Below, piece after piece: positions 45,270 through 53,441 of a stretch of 64,000 bases of DNA. Source of the stretch: Albibacterium sp035514885 (GTDB lineage Bacteria; Bacteroidota; Bacteroidia; Sphingobacteriales; Sphingobacteriaceae). The stretch covers positions 186,001 to 250,000 of the forward strand of contig NZ_DATJCH010000005.1 in NCBI RefSeq assembly GCF_035514885.1, given 5' to 3'. The notes beneath the pieces are model-generated. The model did no database searches. It was not told where the DNA came from and was given only the letters and a program-made list of their open reading frames with translations. The stretch's first letter is position 1. Each line of letters begins with the position of its first letter. Made by a program: the position numbers and the translations under genes.

Positions 45270-45300
45270 CAAAAGTAGCACGGTTATTCTAATTATCAAA
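45270..45300 (-). promoter_or_regulatory. Promoter of hppA (TTTG, 19 bp, TACTTTTG)
   Basis: On the minus strand TTTG (45297-45300) precedes TACTTTTG (45270-45277) by 19 bases. Both elements match the Bacteroidota consensus exactly. The leader before the hppA ATG would be about 62 bases. Confidence 0.8.
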
Positions 45301-45366
45301 TTTATTTTAAACTAAATGTTATTAAATCATTTTTCCTATCATGTTGACCATTAAAAGGTAATGAAT

Positions 45367-45400
45367 TTAGAGTAGTTTCTTTATTAGAGTAGTTTCTTTA
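45367..45400 (+). repeat. 17-base tandem direct repeat upstream of rpsL
   Basis: TTAGAGTAGTTTCTTTA occurs twice with no spacer, at 45367-45383 and 45384-45400, and is followed by five G. It lies about 62 bases upstream of the rpsL -33 element. Confidence 0.85.
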
Positions 45401-45461
45401 GGGGGTTCTTGAGTTTATTCCTTAATAAGGAGTTGGTTTCTATTAATATTTTATTTTATGC

Positions 45462-45492
45462 TTGCTATATAAAAGGATTTGATATATCTTTG
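45462..45492 (+). promoter_or_regulatory. Promoter of the str operon (TTG, 20 bp, TATCTTTG)
   Basis: TTG at 45462-45464 precedes TATCTTTG (exact TAnnTTTG, 45485-45492) by 20 bases. It would give a leader of about 40 A-rich bases before the rpsL ATG. Confidence 0.8.
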
Positions 45493-45536
45493 CAGTCCTA
45501 AAAAAGTATAGAATTAATAAATTAAAAAAACACTAA

Positions 45537-45953
45537 ATGCCTACTATTCAACAATTAGTAAGAAAAGGTAGAGTAGCTTTGGTTGACAAGAGTAAGTCGC
45601 CAGCCTTGGACAGTTGTCCGCAGCGAAGAGGTGTATGTACACGTGTGTACACCACTACCCCAAAAAAGCCTAACTCGGCAATGCGTAAAGTTGCACGTGT
45701 ACGTTTAACAAATGGAAAAGAAGTGAATGCGTATATTCCAGGAGAAGGGCATAACTTGCAAGAGCACTCCATTGTATTAATTCGTGGTGGTCGTGTGAAG
45801 GATTTACCAGGAGTAAGATATCATATTATTCGCGGAGCATTGGACACTTCCGGAGTAGCAGGTCGTAATCAACGTCGTTCAAAATACGGAACGAAACGTC
45901 CAAAACCAGGACAAGCAGCAGCGGCGCCAGCTAAGGGTAAAGGAAAGAAATAA
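45537..45953 (+). CDS. rpsL: 30S ribosomal protein S12
   Basis: S12 sits in the decoding centre of the small subunit. The decoding loop TTTPKKPNSA and the second loop GGRVKDLPGVRYH are intact, with lysines at the positions where streptomycin-resistance mutations arise, so the sequence looks streptomycin-sensitive at these sites. The protein is 138 residues, about 14 longer than in E. coli, because of a Lys/Ala/Pro-rich tail (PKPGQAAAAPAKGKGKK). It is the first gene of the str operon and rpsG follows 22 bases later. Confidence 0.98.
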   Translation: MPTIQQLVRKGRVALVDKSKSPALDSCPQRRGVCTRVYTTTPKKPNSAMRKVARVRLTNGKEVNAYIPGEGHNLQEHSIVLIRGGRVKDLPGVRYHIIRGALDTSGVAGRNQRRSKYGTKRPKPGQAAAAPAKGKGKK

Positions 45954-45975
45954 TTAAATTAGGAGATATTAAAAA

Positions 45976-46443
45976 ATGAGAAAGTCAAAACCAAAAAAAC
46001 GAATCATTTTGCCTGATCCGAAATTTAATGATGCTCAGGTAACACGTTTTGTAAATAATATGATGTATGACGGTAAGAAATCTATCGCATATTCAATATT
46101 CTATGATGCTGTACAATTAGTTGAAGAAAAAACTAGTGAGAATGGCTTAGAAGCTTGGAAAAAAGCTTTGAACAATGTAATGCCTGCAGTTGAAGTTAAA
46201 TCTCGTCGTGTTGGGGGAGCTAACTTTCAGGTTCCAACTGAAGTGCGCCCTGAACGTAAAATTGCTTTAGGCATGAAATGGTTAATCACTTATGCACGTA
46301 GACGCGGTGAGAAAACTATGCATGAAAAATTAGCAGGTGAAATTATTTCAGCTTCAAAAGGTGAAGGTGCAGCTGTTAAGAAAAAGGAAGATGTGCATAA
46401 GATGGCAGAAGCTAACAAAGCATTCTCTCACTTCAGATTCTAA
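45976..46443 (+). CDS. rpsG: 30S ribosomal protein S7
   Basis: S7 nucleates assembly of the 30S head and contacts tRNA at the E site. The basic N-terminus (MRKSKPKKRIILPDPKF), AVEVKSRRVGGANFQVPTEVRPERKIALGMKWLITYARRR in the middle and HKMAEANKAFSHFRF at the end are family hallmarks. The 155-residue length is normal. An AGGAG sequence lies 10 bases before the ATG, an unusually clear ribosome-binding site for this phylum. The operon is interrupted after this gene by a strong hairpin. Confidence 0.98.
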   Translation: MRKSKPKKRIILPDPKFNDAQVTRFVNNMMYDGKKSIAYSIFYDAVQLVEEKTSENGLEAWKKALNNVMPAVEVKSRRVGGANFQVPTEVRPERKIALGMKWLITYARRRGEKTMHEKLAGEIISASKGEGAAVKKKEDVHKMAEANKAFSHFRF

Positions 46444-46465
46444 GATTAATACCATGTCTGATATA

Positions 46466-46514
46466 ATTACACCGATAGTTTTTCACTGAGAATAACTATC
46501 GGTGTAATATTTTT
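46466..46514 (+). terminator. Hairpin with T-run between rpsG and fusA
   Basis: A perfect 15-bp stem pairs 46466-46480 with 46494-46508 around a 13-base loop and is followed by ATTTTT. This is a standard intrinsic terminator shape, placed inside the str operon 22 bases after the rpsG stop. It may terminate fully or act as an attenuator. Confidence 0.75.
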
Positions 46515-46515
46515 G
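46508..46515 (+). promoter_or_regulatory. -7 box (TATTTTTG) before fusA, overlapping the hairpin T-run
   Basis: TATTTTTG fits TAnnTTTG exactly. It uses the last base of the terminator stem and its T-run, 24 bases before the fusA ATG. I see no good -33 element, so promoter activity is a suggestion only. Confidence 0.4.
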
Positions 46516-46539
46516 ACGAAAAACGATAAAATATAAATA

Positions 46540-48648
46540 ATGTCAAGAGACTTAAAGTATACTAGAAATATTGGTATCGCAGCCCATATCGATGCCGGTA
46601 AAACCACAACTACGGAACGTATCCTGTATTATTCAGGGACGAATCACAAATTGGGTGAAACCCACGAAGGGTCGGCGACAACTGACTGGATGGCGCAAGA
46701 GCAAGAACGCGGTATTACAATTACCTCTGCTGCAGTAACTGTTGATTGGAAATACAGAAACAACTTATACCATATTAACATTATAGATACTCCTGGACAC
46801 GTTGACTTTACGGTTGAAGTGAATCGTTCTCTTCGTGTATTAGATGGATTGGTGTTTTTGTTTTCTGCTGTAGATGGTGTAGAGCCTCAATCAGAAACCA
46901 ACTGGAGACTTGCAAACAACTATAAAGTTCCTCGTATTGGTTTTGTTAATAAAATGGACCGTTCTGGAGCAGATTTTCTTAAGGTTGTAGGGCAAGTAAG
47001 AGAAATGCTTGGTAGCCACGCAGTCCCTCTTCAATTACCTATTGGTTCTGAAGATACCTTCAAAGGAGTTGTTGATTTAATTAATCACCGAGGTATCGTA
47101 TGGAATGAAGCAGATAAAGGAATGACCTTTACTGAAGTGCCTATACCTGATGATATGTTAGAAGAATCGGCGCTTTGGAGAGAGAAATTATTAGAAGCAG
47201 TAGCTGATTATGACGACACATTGATGGAGAAATTCTTCGATGATCCAGAGTCAATAACTGAACGTGAAATTCTAGATGCGCTTCGTAAGGCAACTTTAGA
47301 CGTTAAAATCGTACCTATGGTTTGTGGTTCATCTTTTAAAAATAAAGGTGTACAAACCATGTTAGATTATGTGATGGAGTTACTGCCTTCACCTCTAGAT
47401 GTTGAAGGTATTACAGGAACAAATCCTAAAAATGATGAAGAAATAGTTCGTCAACCAGATGTAAAAGAACCTTTCGCCGCATTAGCATTTAAGATTGCAA
47501 CCGATCCATTTGTTGGACGCCTTTGCTTTATTCGTGTATATTCTGGAAACCTTGATGCTGGATCATATGTTTATAATGCACGTTCGGAAAATAAAGAACG
47601 TATTTCACGTATTTTTCAAATGCACGCTAATAAACAAAATCCGATTCCTAACGTTGGAGCAGGAGATATTGCTGCAGTTGTAGGTTTTAAGGACATTAAG
47701 ACTGGAGATACTCTTTGTGATGAAAAGAATCCTATTATTTTAGAATCAATGGATTTTCCTGATCCGGTAATTGGTTTAGCGATTGAACCAAAAACGCAGG
47801 CTGATGTTGATAAGCTAGGTATGGCTTTATCGAAATTAGCTGAGGAGGATCCAACTTTCCAAGTGAAAAGTGATGAGGAGACTGGACAAACAGTAATCTC
47901 TGGAATGGGTGAGTTGCATCTTGATGTATTAATTGATCGCTTGAAACGTGAATTTAAAGTTGAGATTAATCAAGGAGCTCCGCAAGTAGCTTACAAAGAA
48001 GCAATCACAGGAACGGTACAGCATCGTGAGACCTACAAGAAGCAAACTGGAGGTCGTGGTAAATTTGCTGATATACAAGTTGTAATATCACCAATAGACG
48101 AAGGAAAAACCGGTCTTCAATTCGTTAATGAAATTGTTGGTGGTGCTATTCCTCGGGAATATATTCCATCTGTACAGAAAGGATTTGAATCCTCTATGAA
48201 TAATGGTGTTTTAGCTGGATATCCATTGACTGATATGAAGGTTCGCCTAATTGACGGATCATTCCATGCGGTCGATTCAGATTCTTTATCATTCGAAATT
48301 GCTGCTCGCTCTGCATTCCGTGCAGCATTGCCAAAATGTTCGCCTGTGTTAATGGAGCCTATAATGAAGATTGAGGTACTTACACCAGAAGAAAATATGG
48401 GTGATGTAATGGGTGACTTAAACCGTCGTCGTGGTCAATTACAAGGTATGGATACCCGTAATGGTGTTCAAGTAATTAAAGCGCTAGTTCCTCTTTCAGA
48501 AATGTTTGGTTATGTAACTCAGTTACGTACTATCACTTCCGGTCGTGCAACTTCTACTATGGAGTTTGATCATTATGAAGCAGCACCTAGAAATGTACAG
48601 GAAGATATCGTTTCTAAATCAAAAGGAAAAGTTAGCGCTTCTGAATAA
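46540..48648 (+). CDS. fusA: Elongation factor G
   Basis: EF-G is the GTPase that drives tRNA-mRNA translocation and, with RRF, ribosome recycling. The P-loop AHIDAGKTTT, the switch ERGITITSAA, DTPGHVDF and NKMD give the G domain. Domains II-V follow, including GMGELHLDVLIDRLKREF and the C-terminal RRGQLQGM. The 702-residue length and position next to rpsG identify the main FusA rather than a paralogue. The gap to rpsJ contains two mutually exclusive small hairpins (GCTATT-based, 48668-48691). Confidence 0.98.
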   Translation: MSRDLKYTRNIGIAAHIDAGKTTTTERILYYSGTNHKLGETHEGSATTDWMAQEQERGITITSAAVTVDWKYRNNLYHINIIDTPGHVDFTVEVNRSLRVLDGLVFLFSAVDGVEPQSETNWRLANNYKVPRIGFVNKMDRSGADFLKVVGQVREMLGSHAVPLQLPIGSEDTFKGVVDLINHRGIVWNEADKGMTFTEVPIPDDMLEESALWREKLLEAVADYDDTLMEKFFDDPESITEREILDALRKATLDVKIVPMVCGSSFKNKGVQTMLDYVMELLPSPLDVEGITGTNPKNDEEIVRQPDVKEPFAALAFKIATDPFVGRLCFIRVYSGNLDAGSYVYNARSENKERISRIFQMHANKQNPIPNVGAGDIAAVVGFKDIKTGDTLCDEKNPIILESMDFPDPVIGLAIEPKTQADVDKLGMALSKLAEEDPTFQVKSDEETGQTVISGMGELHLDVLIDRLKREFKVEINQGAPQVAYKEAITGTVQHRETYKKQTGGRGKFADIQVVISPIDEGKTGLQFVNEIVGGAIPREYIPSVQKGFESSMNNGVLAGYPLTDMKVRLIDGSFHAVDSDSLSFEIAARSAFRAALPKCSPVLMEPIMKIEVLTPEENMGDVMGDLNRRRGQLQGMDTRNGVQVIKALVPLSEMFGYVTQLRTITSGRATSTMEFDHYEAAPRNVQEDIVSKSKGKVSASE

Positions 48649-48711
48649 TAAGTAAAATTAACCATCGGCTATTAAAAATAGCTCTAATAGCTGATATAAC
48701 TAAATAATAAA

Positions 48712-49017
48712 ATGAGCCAAAGAATTAGAATTAAATTAAAATCGTACGATTACAACTTAGTTGATAAATCGGCCGAAAAAATTGTAAAAACTGTAAAACC
48801 TACAGGAGCGGTTGTTAGTGGACCTATTCCATTGCCAACGGAGAAAAAGATCTATACAGTTTTGCGTTCTCCACACGTAAATAAGAAAGCGCGTGAGCAA
48901 TTTCAATTATGTGCATACAAACGTTTATTAGATATTTATAGTTCAAATTCTAAAACTGTTGATGCTTTAATGAAACTTGAATTACCTAGCGGTGTTGAAG
49001 TAGAAATTAAAGTTTAA
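48712..49017 (+). CDS. rpsJ: 30S ribosomal protein S10
   Basis: S10 is a component of the 30S head and, as NusE, of antitermination complexes. The sequence has IRIKLKSYDYNLVDKSAEKIV, the GPIPLPTEKKIYTVLRSPHVNKKAREQF loop region and a final LPSGVEVEIKV. The 101-residue length is exact. In most bacteria rpsJ is the first gene of the S10 operon. Here it ends the str operon: a terminator follows 23 bases later and then mgtE, not rplC. Confidence 0.98.
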   Translation: MSQRIRIKLKSYDYNLVDKSAEKIVKTVKPTGAVVSGPIPLPTEKKIYTVLRSPHVNKKAREQFQLCAYKRLLDIYSSNSKTVDALMKLELPSGVEVEIKV

Positions 49018-49040
49018 CTACAGGAAAATTATTAAGAAAG

Positions 49041-49073
49041 AGGCCAATTGTGTAATGCATATTGGCCTTTTTT
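49041..49073 (+). terminator. Intrinsic terminator after rpsJ
   Basis: The 8-bp stem AGGCCAAT/ATTGGCCT (49041-49048 with 49061-49068) is followed by a run of six T ending at 49073, and A-T pairs extend it outward. It cleanly ends the str operon. Confidence 0.85.
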
Positions 49074-49183
49074 GTTGCCTATTATTGCGAAAAAAATCTA
49101 CTCATTTTTCGTTCTTCTATTATAAAAAACCGACTTTTGTAATTGTCCCATCATATTTTATGTAAAGCCCAAAATTACTTCGT

Positions 49184-50563
49184 ATGGATGAAATGAAAGT
49201 GTTGACAGATCAAATCGAATTGTTGATTGCCGAAGGAGACCCTGTTAAGCTTAATGAGTATTTAGATAATCTAAACATTTCTGACGTAGAGGGTTTAATC
49301 GATGAACTTCCCGAGTACGCTGACACATTTATTTCAACGTTAAGTATTAATCGTGCCGTCAATGTTTTTAGAATTCTTGATTTTCCTACTCAAGAAAGAA
49401 TTGTTAAAAAATTATCAGGACCTAAGCTTGCAGAATTAATTAATGAGTTACCTCCAGATGATAGAACATCTTTTTTTAGTGAATTGCACGGAGATGCCGT
49501 AAAAAAGATGATTATTCTGCTTCCTCCGGCAGATAGAAAGGAGGCTCTTTCTTTATTAGGTTATCCCGAAGAAAGTGTTGGAAGGCTAATGACACCTGAT
49601 TATATTACTGTAAAGGAGCATTGGAGTGTTGGGAGAGTTTTGGATCATATTAGAAAATATGGTAAAAATTCCGAAACGATTGATGTACTCTATGTAATTG
49701 ATAGTAATGGAATACTCTTAGATGATATTAGAATTCGAGAGATTCTATTGGTTAAACCAGATATTCTAATTAGAGATCTAATGGATAATCGTTTGATTTC
49801 TCTTAAGGCTAATGATCCCCAAGAGGAGGCCATCAATATTTTCCGAATGAACAATCGAGTTGCTTTGCCAGTAACCGATGATCAACAGATTATGCTGGGT
49901 ATTGTAACTGTTGACGATATTCTATGGGTCGCCAATGAAGAATATACCGAAGATATGCAACGTATCGGGGGTACTGAAGCATTAGATGAACCTTATATGG
50001 ACATGTCCATTATTAACCTTGTCAGGAAGCGAGCTGGCTGGTTGGTTCTGTTATTTTTAGGTCAATTGTTTACTGCTTCTGTAATGGGTCATTTTGAGGC
50101 TCAGTTAGCTGGAGCCTTAATTTTGGCAATCTTTATCCCACTAATTATGTCGAGTGGGGGGAATAGCGGTTCTCAGGCTTCTACACTAATTATACAGGCA
50201 ATGGCATTGGGTGAAGTTTCATTGGTAGATTGGTGGCGGGTAATGAAAAGAGAGATACTGTCAGGGTTATTACTCGGAGTAATTTTAGGTGTCTTAGGCT
50301 ATTTAAGGTTATATGTTCAACATGTAGCATTTGGAGATTTAGGGGAGCATTGGAATTTAATTGCTCTTGTAGTGGGACTATCATTATTAGGAATCGTAAC
50401 TTGGGGTTCATTAATGGGTTCGATGCTGCCTTTTATTCTTAGAAGGTTTGGAGCAGATCCGGCAACATCATCAACTCCATTTGTTGCAACTTTAGTAGAC
50501 GTTACTGGATTAATTATTTATTTCTCGGTAGCAACCTATATTCTCAAAGGTACCCTATTTTAA
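49184..50563 (+). CDS. mgtE: Magnesium transporter MgtE
   Basis: MgtE is a Mg2+-selective channel gated by intracellular magnesium. The N domain (about 1-135; ELPPDDRTSFFSELHGD and LLPPADRKEALSLLGYPEESVGRLM) is followed by two CBS domains and five membrane helices. The pore region has MSSGGNSGSQASTLIIQAMALGEV and the final ADPATSSTPFVATLVDVTGLIIYF, the family signature. The 459-residue length is normal. No M-box riboswitch is visible in the short leader. It is a single gene downstream of the rpsJ terminator. Confidence 0.95.
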   Translation: MDEMKVLTDQIELLIAEGDPVKLNEYLDNLNISDVEGLIDELPEYADTFISTLSINRAVNVFRILDFPTQERIVKKLSGPKLAELINELPPDDRTSFFSELHGDAVKKMIILLPPADRKEALSLLGYPEESVGRLMTPDYITVKEHWSVGRVLDHIRKYGKNSETIDVLYVIDSNGILLDDIRIREILLVKPDILIRDLMDNRLISLKANDPQEEAINIFRMNNRVALPVTDDQQIMLGIVTVDDILWVANEEYTEDMQRIGGTEALDEPYMDMSIINLVRKRAGWLVLLFLGQLFTASVMGHFEAQLAGALILAIFIPLIMSSGGNSGSQASTLIIQAMALGEVSLVDWWRVMKREILSGLLLGVILGVLGYLRLYVQHVAFGDLGEHWNLIALVVGLSLLGIVTWGSLMGSMLPFILRRFGADPATSSTPFVATLVDVTGLIIYFSVATYILKGTLF

Positions 50564-50619
50564 CTTTTTTAGTAGTCGGATTGAGGAATAATATAACTTA
50601 GTTTTTTAATTGAATTTGT

Positions 50620-51627
50620 ATGGAAACGGAAAAGCGAAGGATTGCAGTTATTGGAGGTGGAAGTTGGGCAACTGCAATCATTAAAATGCTAAATGATAAT
50701 ATTTTACCCAAAAAGATATTTTGGTGGATGAGGAATGAGGAAACTATTCGAATTATCCAAAAAGACCACCGCAACCCCAATTATTTAAGTGCTGTAAAGC
50801 TGAACTTGGAACCAGATAATATCAGTACAGATATTCATTATATTTTAAAGAATTCTGATATCGTTATATTGTGTGTTCCGGCGGCTTTTTTAAGGGATGC
50901 TCTCACAGGAATTACAAACGAACAATTAGTGGATAAGATTATTATTTCTGCAATCAAAGGGATTGTTCCTGAAGATAATCAGATTGTTGGAGAATTTCTG
51001 CAGGTTAATTATAATGTGTCTGTAAATGAAATTGCTGTAATAAGTGGTCCTTGTCATGCAGAGGAGGTTTCCCAAGAAAAGTTATCCTTTCTGACAATTG
51101 CCTCTCAGTCACTTGAGGTAGCAGAGTTTGTGGCTTCCTATTTAAATACCAATTATATTAAGACGAATATCTCTGACGATATATACGGAACAGAATATGG
51201 AGCTGTTTTAAAGAATATTTACGCGGTAGCAAGTGGTATCTGCCATGGAATAGGATATGGAGATAACTTTCAAGCTGTTCTGATATCGAATGCTATCCGC
51301 GAAATGGCTCGTTTTCTTTCTGTAGTTCATCCAATTCAACGAGATATTAAAGAATCTGCTTATTTAGGAGATTTATTAGTTACCTCATATTCTCAATTTA
51401 GTAGAAATCGAACTTTTGGAAACATGGTAGCCAAAGGTTATACTGTGAAATCAGCGCAATTAGAGATGAATATGATTGCAGAAGGTTACTATGCTAGTAA
51501 ATGTATTCATCAAATTAATAAAAAACACAAAGTAGATCTTCCTATTTGTCGGGCGGTTTATTCTATTTTATATGAAAAACACTCCGCCCTATTAGAAATT
51601 AAACTCCTGTCAGATTTATTATCATAA
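50620..51627 (+). CDS. gpsA: Glycerol-3-phosphate dehydrogenase [NAD(P)+]
   Basis: GpsA reduces dihydroxyacetone phosphate to sn-glycerol-3-phosphate, the backbone of phospholipids. The cofactor loop IAVIGGGSWATAI is at the N-terminus, SGPCHAEEVSQEKLSF is the conserved central motif, and GAVLKNIYAVASGICHGIGYGDN contains the catalytic lysine. The 335-residue length fits. TGAATTTG, one mismatch from the -7 consensus, ends one base before the ATG. ggt begins one base after its stop. Confidence 0.94.
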   Translation: METEKRRIAVIGGGSWATAIIKMLNDNILPKKIFWWMRNEETIRIIQKDHRNPNYLSAVKLNLEPDNISTDIHYILKNSDIVILCVPAAFLRDALTGITNEQLVDKIIISAIKGIVPEDNQIVGEFLQVNYNVSVNEIAVISGPCHAEEVSQEKLSFLTIASQSLEVAEFVASYLNTNYIKTNISDDIYGTEYGAVLKNIYAVASGICHGIGYGDNFQAVLISNAIREMARFLSVVHPIQRDIKESAYLGDLLVTSYSQFSRNRTFGNMVAKGYTVKSAQLEMNMIAEGYYASKCIHQINKKHKVDLPICRAVYSILYEKHSALLEIKLLSDLLS

Positions 51628-51628
51628 T

Positions 51629-53371
51629 ATGAAGCATTTTCGGTCTATATCCTTTATTAAATCAACAATTCTGATTTCCTTGATATTTACGAGTACGTCT
51701 TGTTCTCTTTTTAAGAAGTTGGAAAATGCTTCGGTTGAACCTTTATCTGAAGAACCATCCATAAATTATAAAAACGGTTTAGTTGTATCAGCGCATCCAA
51801 TTGCCTCCGAAGTTGGAGTGCAGATTTTAAAAAAGGGAGGGAACGCTATTGATGCAGCTGTTGCTGTACAATTTGCTTTAGCCGTTGTATATCCTGGTGC
51901 AGGAAATATTGGAGGAGGAGGTTTTATGGTATATCGTTCTGCAAAGGGTGAAGCGACAAGTTTAGATTTTAGAGAAACTGCTCCTTTAGAAGCAAGCCAG
52001 AATATGTATCTTGATATGTACGGACAGCCAATAAACGATCTTTCACTGCAAGGGCGATTGGCATCAGGTGTGCCGGGTTCTGTAGATGGAATGGTAAAGG
52101 CACATGCAAGATATGGTAAGTTAGACTGGAAAGTACTGATACAACCGGCTATTGATTTGGCAAAGAATGGGTTTCCAATTACTGCTGCTCAGGCAAGCGA
52201 GCTCAATTCAAAAATTGGAGTTTTCTTAGAGTATAACCCTCAGGGAGTTTCTTTTACAAGTAAGACATCTTGGAAAGCTGGAGATATTTTAATCCAGCAA
52301 GATCTTGCCACTACACTTGAATTGATTCGAGATAAGGGTCGTGCAGGCTTTTACGACGGAGAAGTAGCTGCAAAGTTAGTTGCTGAAATGAAGCGTGGTA
52401 ATGGAATAATTAGTTTAGAAGATTTAAAGAACTATGAAGCGAAATGGCGAACCCCTGTATTAGGATCTTATCGTGATTATAAAGTTATTTCAATGCCTCC
52501 CCCTTCTAGTGGAGGCATAGCATTAATTCAATTACTGCACAGTGTGGAAGAATTCCCGTTAAAGAAATGGGGATTTCAGAGCGATTCCTCTGTTCAGGTA
52601 ATGGTTGAAGCAGAGCGAAGAGTTTATGCCGATCGTTCTACCCATTTAGGCGATCCGGATTTTTATCAAGTACCTCAAAATGCGCTATTGAACCCCAAGT
52701 ATAATGCAATTCGTATGAGTGATATGAATTTTGATTATGCAACACCAAGTAGTTCTATTAAAGCAGGAGACGCAGGCAGCAATATAGAAAGTGAAGAAAC
52801 AACCCATTTCTCAATCGTTGATAGAGAAGGAAATGCTGTTTCAATAACAACAACATTAAACGGTTCTTATGGTTCCTTGGTTGTTGTGAATGGTGCAGGA
52901 TTTTTGTTGAACAATGAAATGGATGATTTCTCTGTAAAACCGGGTTCTCCAAATATGTACGGTTTAATTGGAGGTGTTGCCAATAGCATTGAACCAGGGA
53001 AGCGAATGTTGAGTTCAATGACGCCAACTATTTTAGAGAGAAACGGGAAGCTTTTTATGGTTCTTGGATCACCGGGAGGAGCCACGATTATTACTTCAGT
53101 TTTTCAAACAATATTGAATGTTATTGATTGGGATATGGATATGCAGGAAGCTGTTACCCGGCCGCGTTTTCATCATCAATGGTTTCCAGATGAAATTGCC
53201 GCTGAAAGAGAATCGTTCAATTCAGAGTTGCGCAATAAATTAAAGGCTAAGGGGTATTCTATTGTTGATCGGAGTGCTATTGGAAGAGTAGACGCAATTC
53301 TTGTTTCTCCATCGGGAGAGTTAACAGCAGGTGCCGATCCTCGGGGTGATGATGCAGCAGCTGGTTATTAA
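51629..53371 (+). CDS. ggt: Gamma-glutamyltransferase, lipoprotein form
   Basis: GGT is an N-terminal-nucleophile enzyme that hydrolyses or transfers the gamma-glutamyl group of glutathione. The autoprocessing Thr is about residue 391 in EETTHFSIVD, giving large and small subunits after self-cleavage. NAIDAAVAVQFAL, GNIGGGGFMVYR and SSMTPTI are family motifs. The N-terminus ends in a lipobox (TSTSC, Cys25), so it is predicted to be a membrane-anchored lipoprotein, where many GGTs are soluble and periplasmic. It starts one base after gpsA, implying one transcript. Confidence 0.94.
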   Translation: MKHFRSISFIKSTILISLIFTSTSCSLFKKLENASVEPLSEEPSINYKNGLVVSAHPIASEVGVQILKKGGNAIDAAVAVQFALAVVYPGAGNIGGGGFMVYRSAKGEATSLDFRETAPLEASQNMYLDMYGQPINDLSLQGRLASGVPGSVDGMVKAHARYGKLDWKVLIQPAIDLAKNGFPITAAQASELNSKIGVFLEYNPQGVSFTSKTSWKAGDILIQQDLATTLELIRDKGRAGFYDGEVAAKLVAEMKRGNGIISLEDLKNYEAKWRTPVLGSYRDYKVISMPPPSSGGIALIQLLHSVEEFPLKKWGFQSDSSVQVMVEAERRVYADRSTHLGDPDFYQVPQNALLNPKYNAIRMSDMNFDYATPSSSIKAGDAGSNIESEETTHFSIVDREGNAVSITTTLNGSYGSLVVVNGAGFLLNNEMDDFSVKPGSPNMYGLIGGVANSIEPGKRMLSSMTPTILERNGKLFMVLGSPGGATIITSVFQTILNVIDWDMDMQEAVTRPRFHHQWFPDEIAAERESFNSELRNKLKAKGYSIVDRSAIGRVDAILVSPSGELTAGADPRGDDAAAGY

Positions 53372-53378
53372 TACATTT

Positions 53379-53435
53379 TATATATATAATAAAGAAGGGA
53401 TCTCAATTTGAGATCCCTTCTTTATTATATATATA
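53379..53435. terminator. 28-bp perfect inverted repeat between convergent ggt and helicase genes
   Basis: Bases 53379-53406 pair perfectly with 53408-53435. The core is GAAGGGATCTCAA and the flanks alternate A/T. It fills nearly the whole gap between the two stops and works as a terminator in either direction. Confidence 0.92.
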
Positions 53436-53441
53436 TTTAGC

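Larger units (their letters stand above)
45204..45536. other. Intergenic region between divergent hppA and rpsL
   Basis: This 333-base gap holds no gene that I can support. It contains the minus-strand hppA promoter (45270-45300), a 17-base tandem repeat (45367-45400) followed by five G, a small inverted repeat TCCTTA/TAAGGA with one central base (45419-45431), and the rpsL promoter (45462-45492). No tRNA or riboswitch fold was apparent. Confidence 0.7.

Noticed and set aside
48649..48711. Attenuator between fusA and rpsJ
   Set aside because: Two alternative 6-7 bp hairpins built on GCTATT exist, but they are AT-rich and weak and no T-run follows. I noted them without calling a regulator.
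49018..49183. Possible magnesium riboswitch before mgtE
   Set aside because: After the rpsJ terminator only about 110 AT-rich bases remain. I see only a 7-bp stem and nothing like an M-box.
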